Part shown: piece after piece, positions 25,671 to 33,733 of the stretch | Layout of the letters: each line of letters opens with the position of its first letter | How positions within the stretch are numbered: position 1 is the stretch's first letter | From: Amycolatopsis sp. 195334CR | GTDB taxonomy: Bacteria; Actinomycetota; Actinomycetes; Mycobacteriales; Pseudonocardiaceae | Direction: 5' to 3' | DNA length: 64,000 nt | Assembly (NCBI RefSeq): GCF_017309385.1 | Contig: NZ_JAFJMJ010000001.1 | Span: 1 to 64,000, forward strand | Translations under genes and position numbers: made by a program | Notes under the pieces: generated by a model | Told to the model about the DNA's origin: nothing | What the model saw: only the letters and a program-made list of their open reading frames with translations | The model's database searches: none

Positions 25671-27062
25671 CTACAGCCCGTACTCCTCCAGCAACCGCAG
25701 CCAGACCTCGCTGATCGTCGGATACGCCGGCACGGCGTGCCACAGCCGCCGCAACGGCACCTCCCCCACCACCGCCACGGTCCCCGCGTGCAGCAGTTCG
25801 GCGACGTCCGGCCCGGCGAAGGTCACCCCGACGATCACCTCGCGCTCGGTGTCGACGACCATCCGCACCTTGCCCTCGTACCCGTCCGCGTGCAGCGACG
25901 AACCGGCCACCGCGATGTCGATGTCGATCTCGCGGTGCGGCTTGCCGTCCTCGGCGGCGGTGAGGCCGACCGAGGCGACCTCGGGATCGGTGAAGACCAC
26001 CTGCGGGACCGCGGTGTGGTCGGCGGTGCTGGCGTAGGCGCTCCACGGCCCGGGGTCGATCCGCTCCCCCTTCGCCCGCGCGGCGATCACGTCGCCGACC
26101 GCCCTGGCCTGGTACTTGCCCTGGTGGGTCAGCGGCGCGCGGCCGGTCACGTCGCCCGCGGCGTACAGCCAGCCACCGTCCACACCGGACACCAGCCCGG
26201 AGTCGTCCACGGCCAGCGTGTCCCCGTCGGTGAGCCCGGCCACGGCCAGGCCGAGCCCGTCGGTGGCCGGCCGCCTGCCGGTCGCGACCAGGAACTCGTC
26301 CGCGAGCACCTCCCCGCCGCCGGTCAGCTCGATCCGGATCACACCATCCTTTTCGGACACCTGCGTGGCGCCGGAGTTCGCGTGCACCCGGACGCCGTCC
26401 TCGCGCAGCCCGGCGGCCACCAGGTCACCGGCGAACTCCGGGTACCGCGGCAGCGGGCGCTCGCCGGTGATGATCAGGTCCACCTGCGAGCCGAGCTTCG
26501 CGAAGGCCTGGGCCATCTCCACCCCGACCACGCCCCCGCCGAGCACGGCCAGCCTGCCCGGCACCTCGCTCGCCGAGGTCGCCTCGCGCGAACCCCAGGT
26601 CCGGACGCCGTCCAGGCCGGGGATGCGCGGGGTGCGCGGCACGCTGCCGGTGCACACGACCACCGCGTGCCGCGCGCGCAGCACCTGGTCGCCGACGGTG
26701 ACCTCGCGCTCGCCGGTGATCCGCCCGGCGCCGCGCACCGGCACGATGCCCGCGCCCTCGGCCCAGCTCACCTGGCCCGCATCGTCCCAATGGGACGTGA
26801 AGGAGTCGCGGCGGGCGAAGACGGCGGCCGGGTCGACCCGGTCGCCGACCGGCACGCCCGGCAGCCGCGCCGCCGCGGCGAGCGCGATTCCCGGCCGCAG
26901 CAACGCCTTGCTGGGCATGCAGGCCCAGTACGAGCACTCCCCGCCGTACCGCTCCGATTCCACCAGCGCGGCGGTCAGCCCGCCCCGGACCGCACGGGCC
27001 GCGACGTTCTCCCCGACCGGGCCGGCGCCGATCACCACGACGTCATAACCGTTGTCTGCCAT
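25671..27062 (-). CDS. Pyridine nucleotide-disulfide oxidoreductase, class I flavoprotein
   Basis: A 463-residue FAD enzyme of the lipoamide dehydrogenase/mercuric reductase family. It has the FAD motif VVVIGAGPVGENVA at residues 8-21, the redox-active pair Cys43 and Cys48 in GGECSYWACMPSK (canonical relatives have [13 protein letters not shown]), a second Rossmann motif GGGVVGVEMA and the ATGRRPATDG segment. The usual C-terminal His-x4-Glu is replaced around HAVPAYPTISEVWL. The substrate is uncertain; it is not the lipoamide enzyme by sequence. ATG 27062 is used because upstream residues are not family-like. A perfect inverted repeat overlaps the start. Confidence 0.87.
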   Translation of the reverse strand: MADNGYDVVVIGAGPVGENVAARAVRGGLTAALVESERYGGECSYWACMPSKALLRPGIALAAAARLPGVPVGDRVDPAAVFARRDSFTSHWDDAGQVSWAEGAGIVPVRGAGRITGEREVTVGDQVLRARHAVVVCTGSVPRTPRIPGLDGVRTWGSREATSASEVPGRLAVLGGGVVGVEMAQAFAKLGSQVDLIITGERPLPRYPEFAGDLVAAGLREDGVRVHANSGATQVSEKDGVIRIELTGGGEVLADEFLVATGRRPATDGLGLAVAGLTDGDTLAVDDSGLVSGVDGGWLYAAGDVTGRAPLTHQGKYQARAVGDVIAARAKGERIDPGPWSAYASTADHTAVPQVVFTDPEVASVGLTAAEDGKPHREIDIDIAVAGSSLHADGYEGKVRMVVDTEREVIVGVTFAGPDVAELLHAGTVAVVGEVPLRRLWHAVPAYPTISEVWLRLLEEYGL

Positions 27063-27080
27063 GGTGTGCAGCGCACACCA
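27062..27080. promoter_or_regulatory. Perfect inverted repeat at a divergent start
   Basis: TGGTGTGC-AGC-GCACACCA has perfect 8-bp arms and abuts the ATG of the flavoprotein gene. It lies in the 102-bp divergent gap with the Lsr2-like gene. It could be an operator for one or both genes; no adjacent regulator gene is obvious. Confidence 0.55.
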
Positions 27081-27164
27081 GGCGGGGCCGTGGCGCAAGT
27101 AGGACACTCCATCGTTCCGGGTATCCTCGCTGGCGAGTTCGACAACGAGCACTGGGAGCACTTC

Positions 27165-27824
27165 GTGGCCAGGAACACCGCGGTCCAACTGCTGGACGAC
27201 ATCACGGGCGAGCCCGCCGAGGAAACGGTGCGGTTCGAGCTGGACGGGGTGACCTACGACATCGACCTGTCCGGGGAGAACGCCGACCGGCTCAGGGAAA
27301 TCCTCGACCCGTTCGTGAGCAACGGGCGGCGCACCGGCGGCCGGAAGAAGGTCGTCCGGCGGCGGGCGGTCAAGAAGGCTCCTTCGAAGAAGACGGCGAC
27401 GGCGAAGGCCGAGCCGAAGAAGGCGGCGGCAGCGAAGGCTGCCGCTCCGAAGGCGGCGGCCTCGAAGGCCACGGCTTCGAAAGCAACGGCTTCGAAAGCC
27501 AAGGCTCCCGCCGCAAAGGCCACCGCGGAAAAGGTCGCCGCCGACACGGCCGCTCCGGCGAAGAAGGCTCCTGCCAAGCGAGCTCCCGCCAAGAAGAAGA
27601 CCACCCCCGCCGCGAAGACGGCCGCGGCCAAGGCCACCCCGGCGGCCAAGGCACCGGCCGCGAAGACAGCACGGGCCACCAAGGCCGCGTCGACCGCCAA
27701 GACCGCCGAGGCAAAGGCGCCAGCCACCAAGGCCGCCGAGGCGAAGGCGCCCGCCGCCAAGGCCGCGCCGGTGAAGAAGGTGGCTCGCAAGGCTCCGGCC
27801 GTCACCTTCTCCTCGGCCGAATAG
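27165..27824 (+). CDS. Lsr2 N-terminal domain fused to histone-H1-like Lys/Ala tail
   Basis: A 219-residue predicted nucleoid protein. Residues 1-58 match the N-terminal dimerisation domain of Lsr2 (LLDDITGEPAEETVRFELDG, then YDIDLSGENADRLREIL, then the GRRTGGRKK hinge). The C-terminal Lsr2 DNA-binding domain with its RGR AT-hook-like motif is missing. Instead about 155 residues of Lys, Ala, Pro and Thr follow, like the tails of mycobacterial HupB and eukaryotic histone H1. The GTG at 27165 follows GGGAG; a TATCCT hexamer at 27122-27127 may be its -10. Roles in compaction or bridging of DNA are inferred. Confidence 0.88.
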   Translation: MARNTAVQLLDDITGEPAEETVRFELDGVTYDIDLSGENADRLREILDPFVSNGRRTGGRKKVVRRRAVKKAPSKKTATAKAEPKKAAAAKAAAPKAAASKATASKATASKAKAPAAKATAEKVAADTAAPAKKAPAKRAPAKKKTTPAAKTAAAKATPAAKAPAAKTARATKAASTAKTAEAKAPATKAAEAKAPAAKAAPVKKVARKAPAVTFSSAE

Positions 27825-27829
27825 CCGCC

Positions 27830-27875
27830 TGAAGGGTGGCTTTCCTCGCGCCCAGCACCAGGAAAGCCACCTTCA
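27830..27875. terminator. Bidirectional hairpin between Lsr2-like gene and pntB
   Basis: Arms TGAAGGGTGGCTTTCCT and AGGAAAGCCACCTTCA are complementary apart from one bulged G, with a 13-nt loop. The hairpin begins 5 bp after the Lsr2-like stop and includes the pntB stop codon on the other strand. It carries the same TGGCTTTC core as the other intergenic palindromes. Confidence 0.75.
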
Positions 27876-29255
27876 CAGCGCCTTGAGCTCCTCCACGATC
27901 GAACCGACCGAACTCTTCGCGTCACCGAAGAGCATGCTCGTCCGGGTGTCGTAGAACAGGTCGTTGTCCACCCCGGCGAAGCCCGAGCTCATCGACCGCT
28001 TGAGCACGATCACCGACCGGCTGGTGTTCACCTTCAGGATCGGCATCCCGTAGATCGGCGACGCCGGATCGGTTTCCGCCGCCGGGTTGACCACGTCGTT
28101 CGCGCCGATCACCAGCGCCACGTCGGTCTGCGGGAAGTCCGAGTTGATCTCGTCCATCTCCTTGAGCCGCTCGTACGGCACGTCCGCCTCGGCGAGCAGC
28201 ACGTTCATGTGCCCGGGCATCCGGCCGGCCACCGGGTGGATCGCGTAGGAGACCTCGATCCCCTTGCCCTCCAACAGGTCCGCCATCTCCCGCACGGCGT
28301 GCTGCGCCTGCGCCACGGCCATGCCGTACCCCGGCACGACCACCACCCGCCCGGCGTAGGCCATCTGGATCGCGGTGTCCGCCGCGCTGGTCGCGCGCAC
28401 CGGCCGCTCCGGCCCCGACCGGCCCGCGGCCACCGGCGCCCCGCCGAACCCACCGGCCACGATCGCCGGGATGGACCGGTTCATCGCCTTGGCCATCAGG
28501 TTCGTCAGGATCGACCCCGACGCCCCGACGATCATGCCCGCCACGATCAGCGCGGTGTTGTCCAGCGCCAGCCCCATCGCCGCGGCCGACAACCCGGTGA
28601 GCGCGTTCAGCAGCGAGATCACCACCGGCATGTCCGCGCCACCGATCGGCAGCACCACCATCACCCCGAGCAGCGCGGACGCCACCAGCAGCCCGGCGAT
28701 CAGCCAGCCCGACCCGGCCCCCGCCGCGATCGCCACCCCGCACCCCAGCGCGACCAGCAGCAGCGCCAGGTTCAGCGGCTGCTGCAGCTTGCCCACCGAG
28801 ACCGGCCGCCCGGTGATCAGTTCCTGGAGCTTGCCGAAGGCGATGTTCGAGCCCCAGAACGAGATCGAGCCGACCAGCGCGGAGAAGAGCGAGGCGATCG
28901 CCACGTACGCGGGTTCGTGCGCGTAACCGTCGGTCGCGTTGAACTCGACCCACGCGATCAGCGCCACCGCCCCGCCGCCGACGCCGTTGAACAGCGCCAC
29001 CATCTGCGGCATCGCGGTCATCTTCACCTTGCGCGCGGCGGGCACGCCGACCAGCACGCCCAGCACCACGCCGAGCACGATCAGGCCCCAGTTCCCCATG
29101 CCCGGGGTGAGCAGCGTGGCGACCACCGCGAGCACCATGCCCGCGGCGGCGATCCAGTTGCCGCGCACCGCCGTGCGCGGGCCGGTCAGCCCCATCAGGC
29201 CGTAGACAAAAAGGGCGAACGCGACGATGTAGAAAACCGCGATGAGCTCGGTCAC
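27873..29255 (-). CDS. pntB: Proton-translocating NAD(P) transhydrogenase subunit beta
   Basis: A 460-residue inner-membrane subunit. The N-terminal half has about eight or nine transmembrane helices of the proton channel; the C-terminal third is the NADP(H)-binding domain III, with VVVPGYGMAVAQAQHAVREM and the RMPGHMNVLLAEADVPYE segment. With PntA and PntAb it couples proton movement to hydride transfer from NADH to NADP+. The start overlaps the pntAb stop by 4 bp. Last gene of the pnt operon; its stop lies inside a hairpin. Confidence 0.95.
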   Translation of the reverse strand: MTELIAVFYIVAFALFVYGLMGLTGPRTAVRGNWIAAAGMVLAVVATLLTPGMGNWGLIVLGVVLGVLVGVPAARKVKMTAMPQMVALFNGVGGGAVALIAWVEFNATDGYAHEPAYVAIASLFSALVGSISFWGSNIAFGKLQELITGRPVSVGKLQQPLNLALLLVALGCGVAIAAGAGSGWLIAGLLVASALLGVMVVLPIGGADMPVVISLLNALTGLSAAAMGLALDNTALIVAGMIVGASGSILTNLMAKAMNRSIPAIVAGGFGGAPVAAGRSGPERPVRATSAADTAIQMAYAGRVVVVPGYGMAVAQAQHAVREMADLLEGKGIEVSYAIHPVAGRMPGHMNVLLAEADVPYERLKEMDEINSDFPQTDVALVIGANDVVNPAAETDPASPIYGMPILKVNTSRSVIVLKRSMSSGFAGVDNDLFYDTRTSMLFGDAKSSVGSIVEELKAL

Positions 29256-29557
29256 GCGTCCTCCTTCTCGGTAGCACCGGGTTCCCGCTTGCCCTTGAAC
29301 ATCGAGAGCATGCGGTCGGTCACCAGGAAACCGCCGACCACGTTGATCGTGCCGAAGGCGATCGCGACCACCAGCAGGATCTTGTTCAGCACCCCGTCCA
29401 CGCCGAGGCCGAGCACGATCAGCCCGCCCAGCAGCACGATGCCGTGGATGGCGTTCGTCCCCGACATCAGCGGTGTGTGCAGCGTGTTCGGCACCTTGGA
29501 GATCACCGCGAAGCCGAGGAAGCCCGCGAGCACCAGGATCGCCAGGTTCTGCAGCAT
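29252..29557 (-). CDS. pntAb: NAD(P) transhydrogenase subunit alpha, membrane part
   Basis: A 101-residue membrane subunit with three to four transmembrane helices (from LAILVLAGFLGFAVISKVPNTLHTPLMSG). It corresponds to the C-terminal membrane region of E. coli PntA, which is a separate polypeptide in actinobacteria (M. tuberculosis pntAb). The ATG at 29557 shares one base with the pntA stop codon, and its end overlaps pntB by 4 bp, so translation of all three is coupled. An in-frame start at 29584 would overlap pntA further and is not needed. Confidence 0.93.
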   Translation of the reverse strand: MLQNLAILVLAGFLGFAVISKVPNTLHTPLMSGTNAIHGIVLLGGLIVLGLGVDGVLNKILLVVAIAFGTINVVGGFLVTDRMLSMFKGKREPGATEKEDA

Positions 29558-30654
29558 CAGTCCCGTCCCTCCCCCGTGACGCACGCTCCGGCGACCACCT
29601 CGTCGGAGAAGTCCAGCGCCAGCGCGCCTTCGTCGTTCACCAGCAGGCCGAGCAGTTCGGTGAGGTTGCGCGAGTACAGCTCGCTCGCGTGCGCGGGCAT
29701 GCCCGCCGGCAGGTTCAGCGGTGAGCTGATCGTCACGCCGTGGCGGACCACGTCCTGCCCGGCTTCGGTCAGCTCGCAGTTGCCGCCGGACTCACCGGCC
29801 AGGTCGACGACCACCCCGCCGGACGGCATGCCTTCGACGGCCTCCGCGGTGACCAGCACCGGCGCCCGCCGCCCCGGCACCAGCGCGGTGGTGATCACCA
29901 CGTCGAACCGGGTGATCGCCTCGGTCAGCCTCCGTTGCTGCTCGGCGCGTTCCTCCGCGGTCAGCTCGCGGGCGTACCCGCCGTCGCCGACCGCCTCGAT
30001 GCCGAGGTCGAGCCACTGCGCGCCGACCGAGCGCACCTGGTCGGCCACCTCGGGCCGCACGTCGTAGCCGGTGGTCTGCGCGCCGAGCCGCCGCGCGGTG
30101 GCCAGCGCCTGCAACCCGGCCACCCCGGCGCCGAGCACCAGCACCTTGGCCGGGGCCACGGTGCCGGCGGCGGTGGTGAGCATCGGGAAGAACCGCGTCA
30201 GCCGTTCGGCGGCGAGCAGCACCGCGCGGTACCCGGCCACGCTGCTCTGCGACGAGAGCGCGTCCATCGCCTGCGCGCGGGTGATCCGCGGGATGGACTC
30301 CACCGCGAAGGCGGTCACCCCGCCCTCGGCCAGCTCCTTGATTCTTTCCACATTGGACAGTGGGGCGAGGAAGCCGATCAGCACGGTGCCCGGCGCCAGC
30401 CGGGTGGCCTCCACCGCGGTCGGTGGCGCGACCTTGAGCACCACCCCGGCCGCCCACGCGTCGCCGATACCGGCGCCGTTCGCTTCGTAGTCACTGTCGG
30501 TGAACAGGGCCGCGTCGCCTGCCCCGCTCTCCACGACCACCTTCAGCCCGCGGGCGACCAGCCGCCCGACCGCCTTCGGCACCAGCGCGACCCGGCGTTC
30601 ACCAGGTAGCGACTCCTTCACCACGCCGACCGTCACCGGCCCGGAATCGGTCAC
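29557..30654 (-). CDS. pntA: NAD(P) transhydrogenase subunit alpha, NAD-binding part
   Basis: A 365-residue soluble domain I subunit that binds NAD(H), of the alanine dehydrogenase/PNT family. Visible are the N-terminal VGVVKESLPGERRVALVPKAV motif, the glycine-rich VLVLGAGVAGLQALATA Rossmann motif and the STALVPGRRAPVLV-type loop. GTG 30654 is chosen for its GAGGAGG ribosome-binding site; an in-frame start at 30696 adds residues outside the family. It is first in the pntA-pntAb-pntB operon, whose job is NADPH supply at the membrane. A short inverted repeat lies 37-53 bp upstream. Confidence 0.95.
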   Translation of the reverse strand: MTDSGPVTVGVVKESLPGERRVALVPKAVGRLVARGLKVVVESGAGDAALFTDSDYEANGAGIGDAWAAGVVLKVAPPTAVEATRLAPGTVLIGFLAPLSNVERIKELAEGGVTAFAVESIPRITRAQAMDALSSQSSVAGYRAVLLAAERLTRFFPMLTTAAGTVAPAKVLVLGAGVAGLQALATARRLGAQTTGYDVRPEVADQVRSVGAQWLDLGIEAVGDGGYARELTAEERAEQQRRLTEAITRFDVVITTALVPGRRAPVLVTAEAVEGMPSGGVVVDLAGESGGNCELTEAGQDVVRHGVTISSPLNLPAGMPAHASELYSRNLTELLGLLVNDEGALALDFSDEVVAGACVTGEGRD

Positions 30655-30690
30655 CACGCGACCTCCTCGACCTTGAGGACGAGCACACAC

Positions 30691-30707
30691 GAACACGCAC
30701 TGTGTTC
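30691..30707. promoter_or_regulatory. Candidate operator upstream of pntA
   Basis: GAACAC-GCACT-GTGTTC, 6-bp perfect arms with a 5-bp spacer, sits in the 102-bp gap between the TetR gene and pntA. It may be a binding site of that TetR protein; evidence is positional only. Confidence 0.4.
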
Positions 30708-30756
30708 TGGATCACCACAAGGTGTATCACGATCCGTGGCCTTCGCGCTCCCGCCG

Positions 30757-31383
30757 TCAGGAGGTCCTTTGCCAATTCGGTACCCCGAGCACGATCAGCC
30801 GGAGCCGCTTCTCCGCCGTTCGCACCACCCGGGCCCGCGCCTCGGGCCCGTTCGCCTCGATCAGCTCCAGCACGGTCGCCTGCATCGCGGTGACGATCAG
30901 CTCCGCCATCATGTGCAGGTCCTCGGTGTCCCATTCGCGCAGGTACTCGAAGCGCGCCAGGTCGACGGCCAGTTCGCTGGAGAACAACCGCAGCTCCAGG
31001 CCGATCGCCGCGGGCACCGCGCCGGTGCCGGCGTAGCGCTCGCGCAGCAGGAACCGGAAGTGGTCCGGCTGTTCGCGGACGTGCTCGTCGAGCAGCTGGA
31101 CCGAGGCGCGGATGACGTCCTGGAAGGCCCGCTTGTCCCGGCGCGCCGAGCGCAGCATGCCGCGCAGCGTCTGCATCGATTCCTCGACCAGCACCACGCC
31201 GAGCTCCTCCATCGAGGCGAAGTGCCGGTAGAAGGCCGTCGGCACGATGCCCGCCGACTTCGTGACCTCGCGCAGGCTGAGCGTGGCGAACACGCGGTCC
31301 GCCAGCAGGGCCAGCGCGCCGTCGAGCAGCGCGCGGCGCGTGCGCTGCTTGCGCTCGGATCGGCTGACGGGTTCCGCGGTCAC
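30757..31383 (-). CDS. TetR family regulator
   Basis: A 208-residue TetR repressor. The helix-turn-helix is around residues 33-55 (LSLREVTKSAGIVPTAFYRHF), followed by a helical effector domain. The GTG at 31383 follows a possible TAGGCT -10 at leaderless spacing. It lies between the transhydrogenase operon on the same strand and the divergent desaturase operon; in M. tuberculosis a TetR gene (Rv0158) also adjoins pntAa-pntAb-pntB. The operator-like repeat at 31477-31494 points to control of the desaturase operon, in the manner of Pseudomonas DesT. Which operon it controls is inference. Confidence 0.88.
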   Translation of the reverse strand: MTAEPVSRSERKQRTRRALLDGALALLADRVFATLSLREVTKSAGIVPTAFYRHFASMEELGVVLVEESMQTLRGMLRSARRDKRAFQDVIRASVQLLDEHVREQPDHFRFLLRERYAGTGAVPAAIGLELRLFSSELAVDLARFEYLREWDTEDLHMMAELIVTAMQATVLELIEANGPEARARVVRTAEKRLRLIVLGVPNWQRTS

Positions 31384-31476
31384 GAGCCTGAGCCTATCCG
31401 CCGGCTCCGGACTATCGCCCACGTCACATCGGGGCGCGCTCACGTTGACATCCCTGCTGACTGCTCCACACTGTTG

Positions 31477-31494
31477 AGTGTACAGATGTTCACT
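31477..31494. promoter_or_regulatory. Candidate DesT-like operator of the desaturase operon
   Basis: AGTGTACA-GA-TGTTCACT has 8-bp arms with one mismatch and a 2-bp spacer, 15 bp before the reductase ATG. A TTGACA hexamer at 31445-31450 could be the -35 of the operon, though the -10 is weak. Half-sites of the form AGTGAACA recall those described for the TetR protein DesT. Confidence 0.5.
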
Positions 31495-31509
31495 GAATGG
31501 GGAGGTCCC

Positions 31510-32583
31510 ATGGGAAAGCTCGCTTCGGTCGCCGAGGCCCTGCTCACCCCCCACGGCGTGGACCGCTACCTCGAACTCATCGACCCGATGCTGGTGCGGC
31601 GGGAGATCCGGGGCCGGATCACCGCGGTGCGGCGGCAGACGCCGACGACGCTGACCATGACCATCCAGCCGAGCCGGGCCTGGCGCGGTTTCCGCGCCGG
31701 TCAGTACGTGCGCGTGACGGTCACCATCGACGGGGTCCGACGCACCCGCTGCTACTCCCCCGCGTGCTCCCAGTACCGCGCGGACGGGCAGCTCGAACTG
31801 ACCGTCAAGGCCCTCGAAGACGGCCTGGTCTCGGGTTACCTGCACCGCACCGCCGAGCCGGGCATGGTGCTCGGACTGTCCGAGCCGGACGGCACCTTCG
31901 GCCTGCCGGACCCGCGCCCGGAGCACGTGCTGCTGATCAGCGGCGGCAGCGGGATCACCCCGGTGCTGGCCATGCTGCGCACGCTGGCCGACGAGAACCA
32001 CCCCGGCGAGGTCGCGCTGCTGCACTACGAGAACGAGCCCGCGGACCTGCCCTACCGCGCCGAACTGGCCGAACTGGTGCGGGACAGGCCCAACTTCCGG
32101 GTCCGCTTCGCCTGCACCATGACCGAGCACGGCGGCGACCTCCACGGTTTCTTCTCGCGCTCGCACCTGGACCAGGTGGCGCCGTGGTTCGGCGCCGCGG
32201 AGACCTTTCTCTGCGGTCCGGTGCCGCTGATGGACTCCGTGCGCAAGGAGTACGCGAACGAAGGATTGGGTGAACGCCTGCACACCGAGGAGTTCACCCC
32301 GCCCGCGTTCGCCGCCGAGGCCGGTGAGGTGACCGGGCAGGTGCGGTTCACCCGCAGCGGCAAGGAGTTCGCCAACTCCGGCAAACCGCTGCTGGAGCAG
32401 GCCGAGGACGCCGGGCTGCGGCCGGAGCACGGCTGCCGGATGGGCATCTGCTTCTCCTGCACGCAGCTCAAGACCAGCGGCCCGGTGCGGAACCTGCGCA
32501 CCGGCGAGGTCTCGGCCGAGGACAACGAGGAAATCCAGCTGTGCATCTCCGCCCCCTGCGGGGACGTCGAGATCAACGCCTGA
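31510..32583 (+). CDS. Ferredoxin reductase-type oxidoreductase with C-terminal 2Fe-2S domain
   Basis: A 357-residue electron-transfer protein, equivalent to mycobacterial Rv3230c, which passes NADPH electrons to the DesA3 acyl desaturase. Order: an FAD-binding barrel (RAGQYVRVTVTI then TRCYSPACS, residues about 60-85), an NAD(P)-binding domain (LLISGGSGITPVLAMLRTL), and a plant-type ferredoxin domain with Cys309, Cys314 and Cys317 in GCRMGICFSC plus one later Cys in LCISAPCG. ATG 31510 follows GGGGAGG. The desaturase gene is 17 bp downstream. Confidence 0.93.
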   Translation: MGKLASVAEALLTPHGVDRYLELIDPMLVRREIRGRITAVRRQTPTTLTMTIQPSRAWRGFRAGQYVRVTVTIDGVRRTRCYSPACSQYRADGQLELTVKALEDGLVSGYLHRTAEPGMVLGLSEPDGTFGLPDPRPEHVLLISGGSGITPVLAMLRTLADENHPGEVALLHYENEPADLPYRAELAELVRDRPNFRVRFACTMTEHGGDLHGFFSRSHLDQVAPWFGAAETFLCGPVPLMDSVRKEYANEGLGERLHTEEFTPPAFAAEAGEVTGQVRFTRSGKEFANSGKPLLEQAEDAGLRPEHGCRMGICFSCTQLKTSGPVRNLRTGEVSAEDNEEIQLCISAPCGDVEINA

Positions 32584-32600
32584 ACGAAGGGATCCCAACG

Positions 32601-33719
32601 ATGACTGGGCTGCAGGACCGGCTCACCCCCGAACAGGTCGAGGAGTTCGGCCGCGAACTGGACGCGCTGCGCCAGCGGATCGTGGCCGACCTCGGCCAGG
32701 AGGACGTGGACTACATCCACAAGCTGATCAAGACCCAGCGCGGCCTGGAGGTGGCCGGGCGCGGACTGCTGTTCGCCGGCTTCTTCCCGCCCGCGTGGCT
32801 GGCCGGGGTCGGCGCGCTGTCGCTGGCGAAGATCCTGGACAACATGGAGATCGGGCACAACGTCATGCACGGCCAGTACGACTGGACCCGCGACCCGGCG
32901 CTGAGCTCGCAGAACTTCGAGTGGGACACGGTGGCGCCCTCGGACAACTGGCGCCACTCGCACAACTACATCCACCACACCTACACCAACATCCTGGACA
33001 AGGACCGCGACATCGGTTACGGGATCCTGCGGATGGACCCCGCGCAGAAGTGGCACCCGTACTACCTGGGCAACCCGGTCTACGCCACGCTGCTCGCGCT
33101 GCTGTTCCAGTGGGGCGTGATGCTGCACGACCTCGAGGTGGACCGGCAGCTCAAGGGCGAGACCAAGTGGTCGGACTACAAGGAGGTCCGGGCCAAGATC
33201 GCGCGCAAGGCGGCGCGGCAGTTCGGCAAGGACTACGTGCTCTTCCCGCTGCTGACCGGGCCGATGGCGCCGCTGACCCTGCTCGGCAACGCCAGCGCGA
33301 ACCTGGTGCGCAACCTGTGGGCGTTCTCGATCATCTTCTGCGGGCACTTCCCGGCCGACGTGGAGAGCTTCACCGAGGCCGAGACCGAGGAGGAGAACCG
33401 CGGCCAGTGGTACCTGCGGCAGATCCTGGGTTCGGCGAACATCAGCGGCGGCAAGCTGTTCCACATCCTCTCGGGCAACCTGTCGCACCAGATCGAGCAC
33501 CACCTGTTCCCGGACATCCCGGCCCGCCGCTACCCGCAGATCGCGCCGGAGGTCCGCGCCATCTGCGAGAAGTACGGCCTGCCGTACCACACCGGCCCGC
33601 TGCGCAAGCAGTTGTTCTCGGTGGCGCGCAAGATCGTCAAACTGGCACTGCCCGGCAAGGAGCAGCCGGGGCCCGCGCCCCGTACCGTGGTCGGTGACCG
33701 GCAACCGGCTGCGGCTTGA
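32601..33719 (+). CDS. Membrane fatty acid (acyl-CoA) desaturase, DesA3-like
   Basis: A 372-residue di-iron membrane desaturase of the type that makes oleate from stearoyl-CoA in mycobacteria (DesA3). The three histidine boxes are seen: HNVMH at residues 86-90, HSHNYIHH at 119-126 and HQIEHH near 296-301. Hydrophobic segments lie around residues 55-80 and 155-240. The ATG at 32601 begins the conserved region and has GAAGGGATC upstream; an in-frame start at 32541 lies inside the reductase gene. It works with the reductase encoded just upstream. Confidence 0.93.
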   Translation: MTGLQDRLTPEQVEEFGRELDALRQRIVADLGQEDVDYIHKLIKTQRGLEVAGRGLLFAGFFPPAWLAGVGALSLAKILDNMEIGHNVMHGQYDWTRDPALSSQNFEWDTVAPSDNWRHSHNYIHHTYTNILDKDRDIGYGILRMDPAQKWHPYYLGNPVYATLLALLFQWGVMLHDLEVDRQLKGETKWSDYKEVRAKIARKAARQFGKDYVLFPLLTGPMAPLTLLGNASANLVRNLWAFSIIFCGHFPADVESFTEAETEEENRGQWYLRQILGSANISGGKLFHILSGNLSHQIEHHLFPDIPARRYPQIAPEVRAICEKYGLPYHTGPLRKQLFSVARKIVKLALPGKEQPGPAPRTVVGDRQPAAA

Positions 33720-33733
33720 GGCAGGACGACAAC

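Noticed and set aside
27165..27824. Lys/Ala-rich protein considered as HupB/HU
   Set aside because: The N-terminal domain is Lsr2-like and has no HU fold signature, so the resemblance to HupB is only in the tail.
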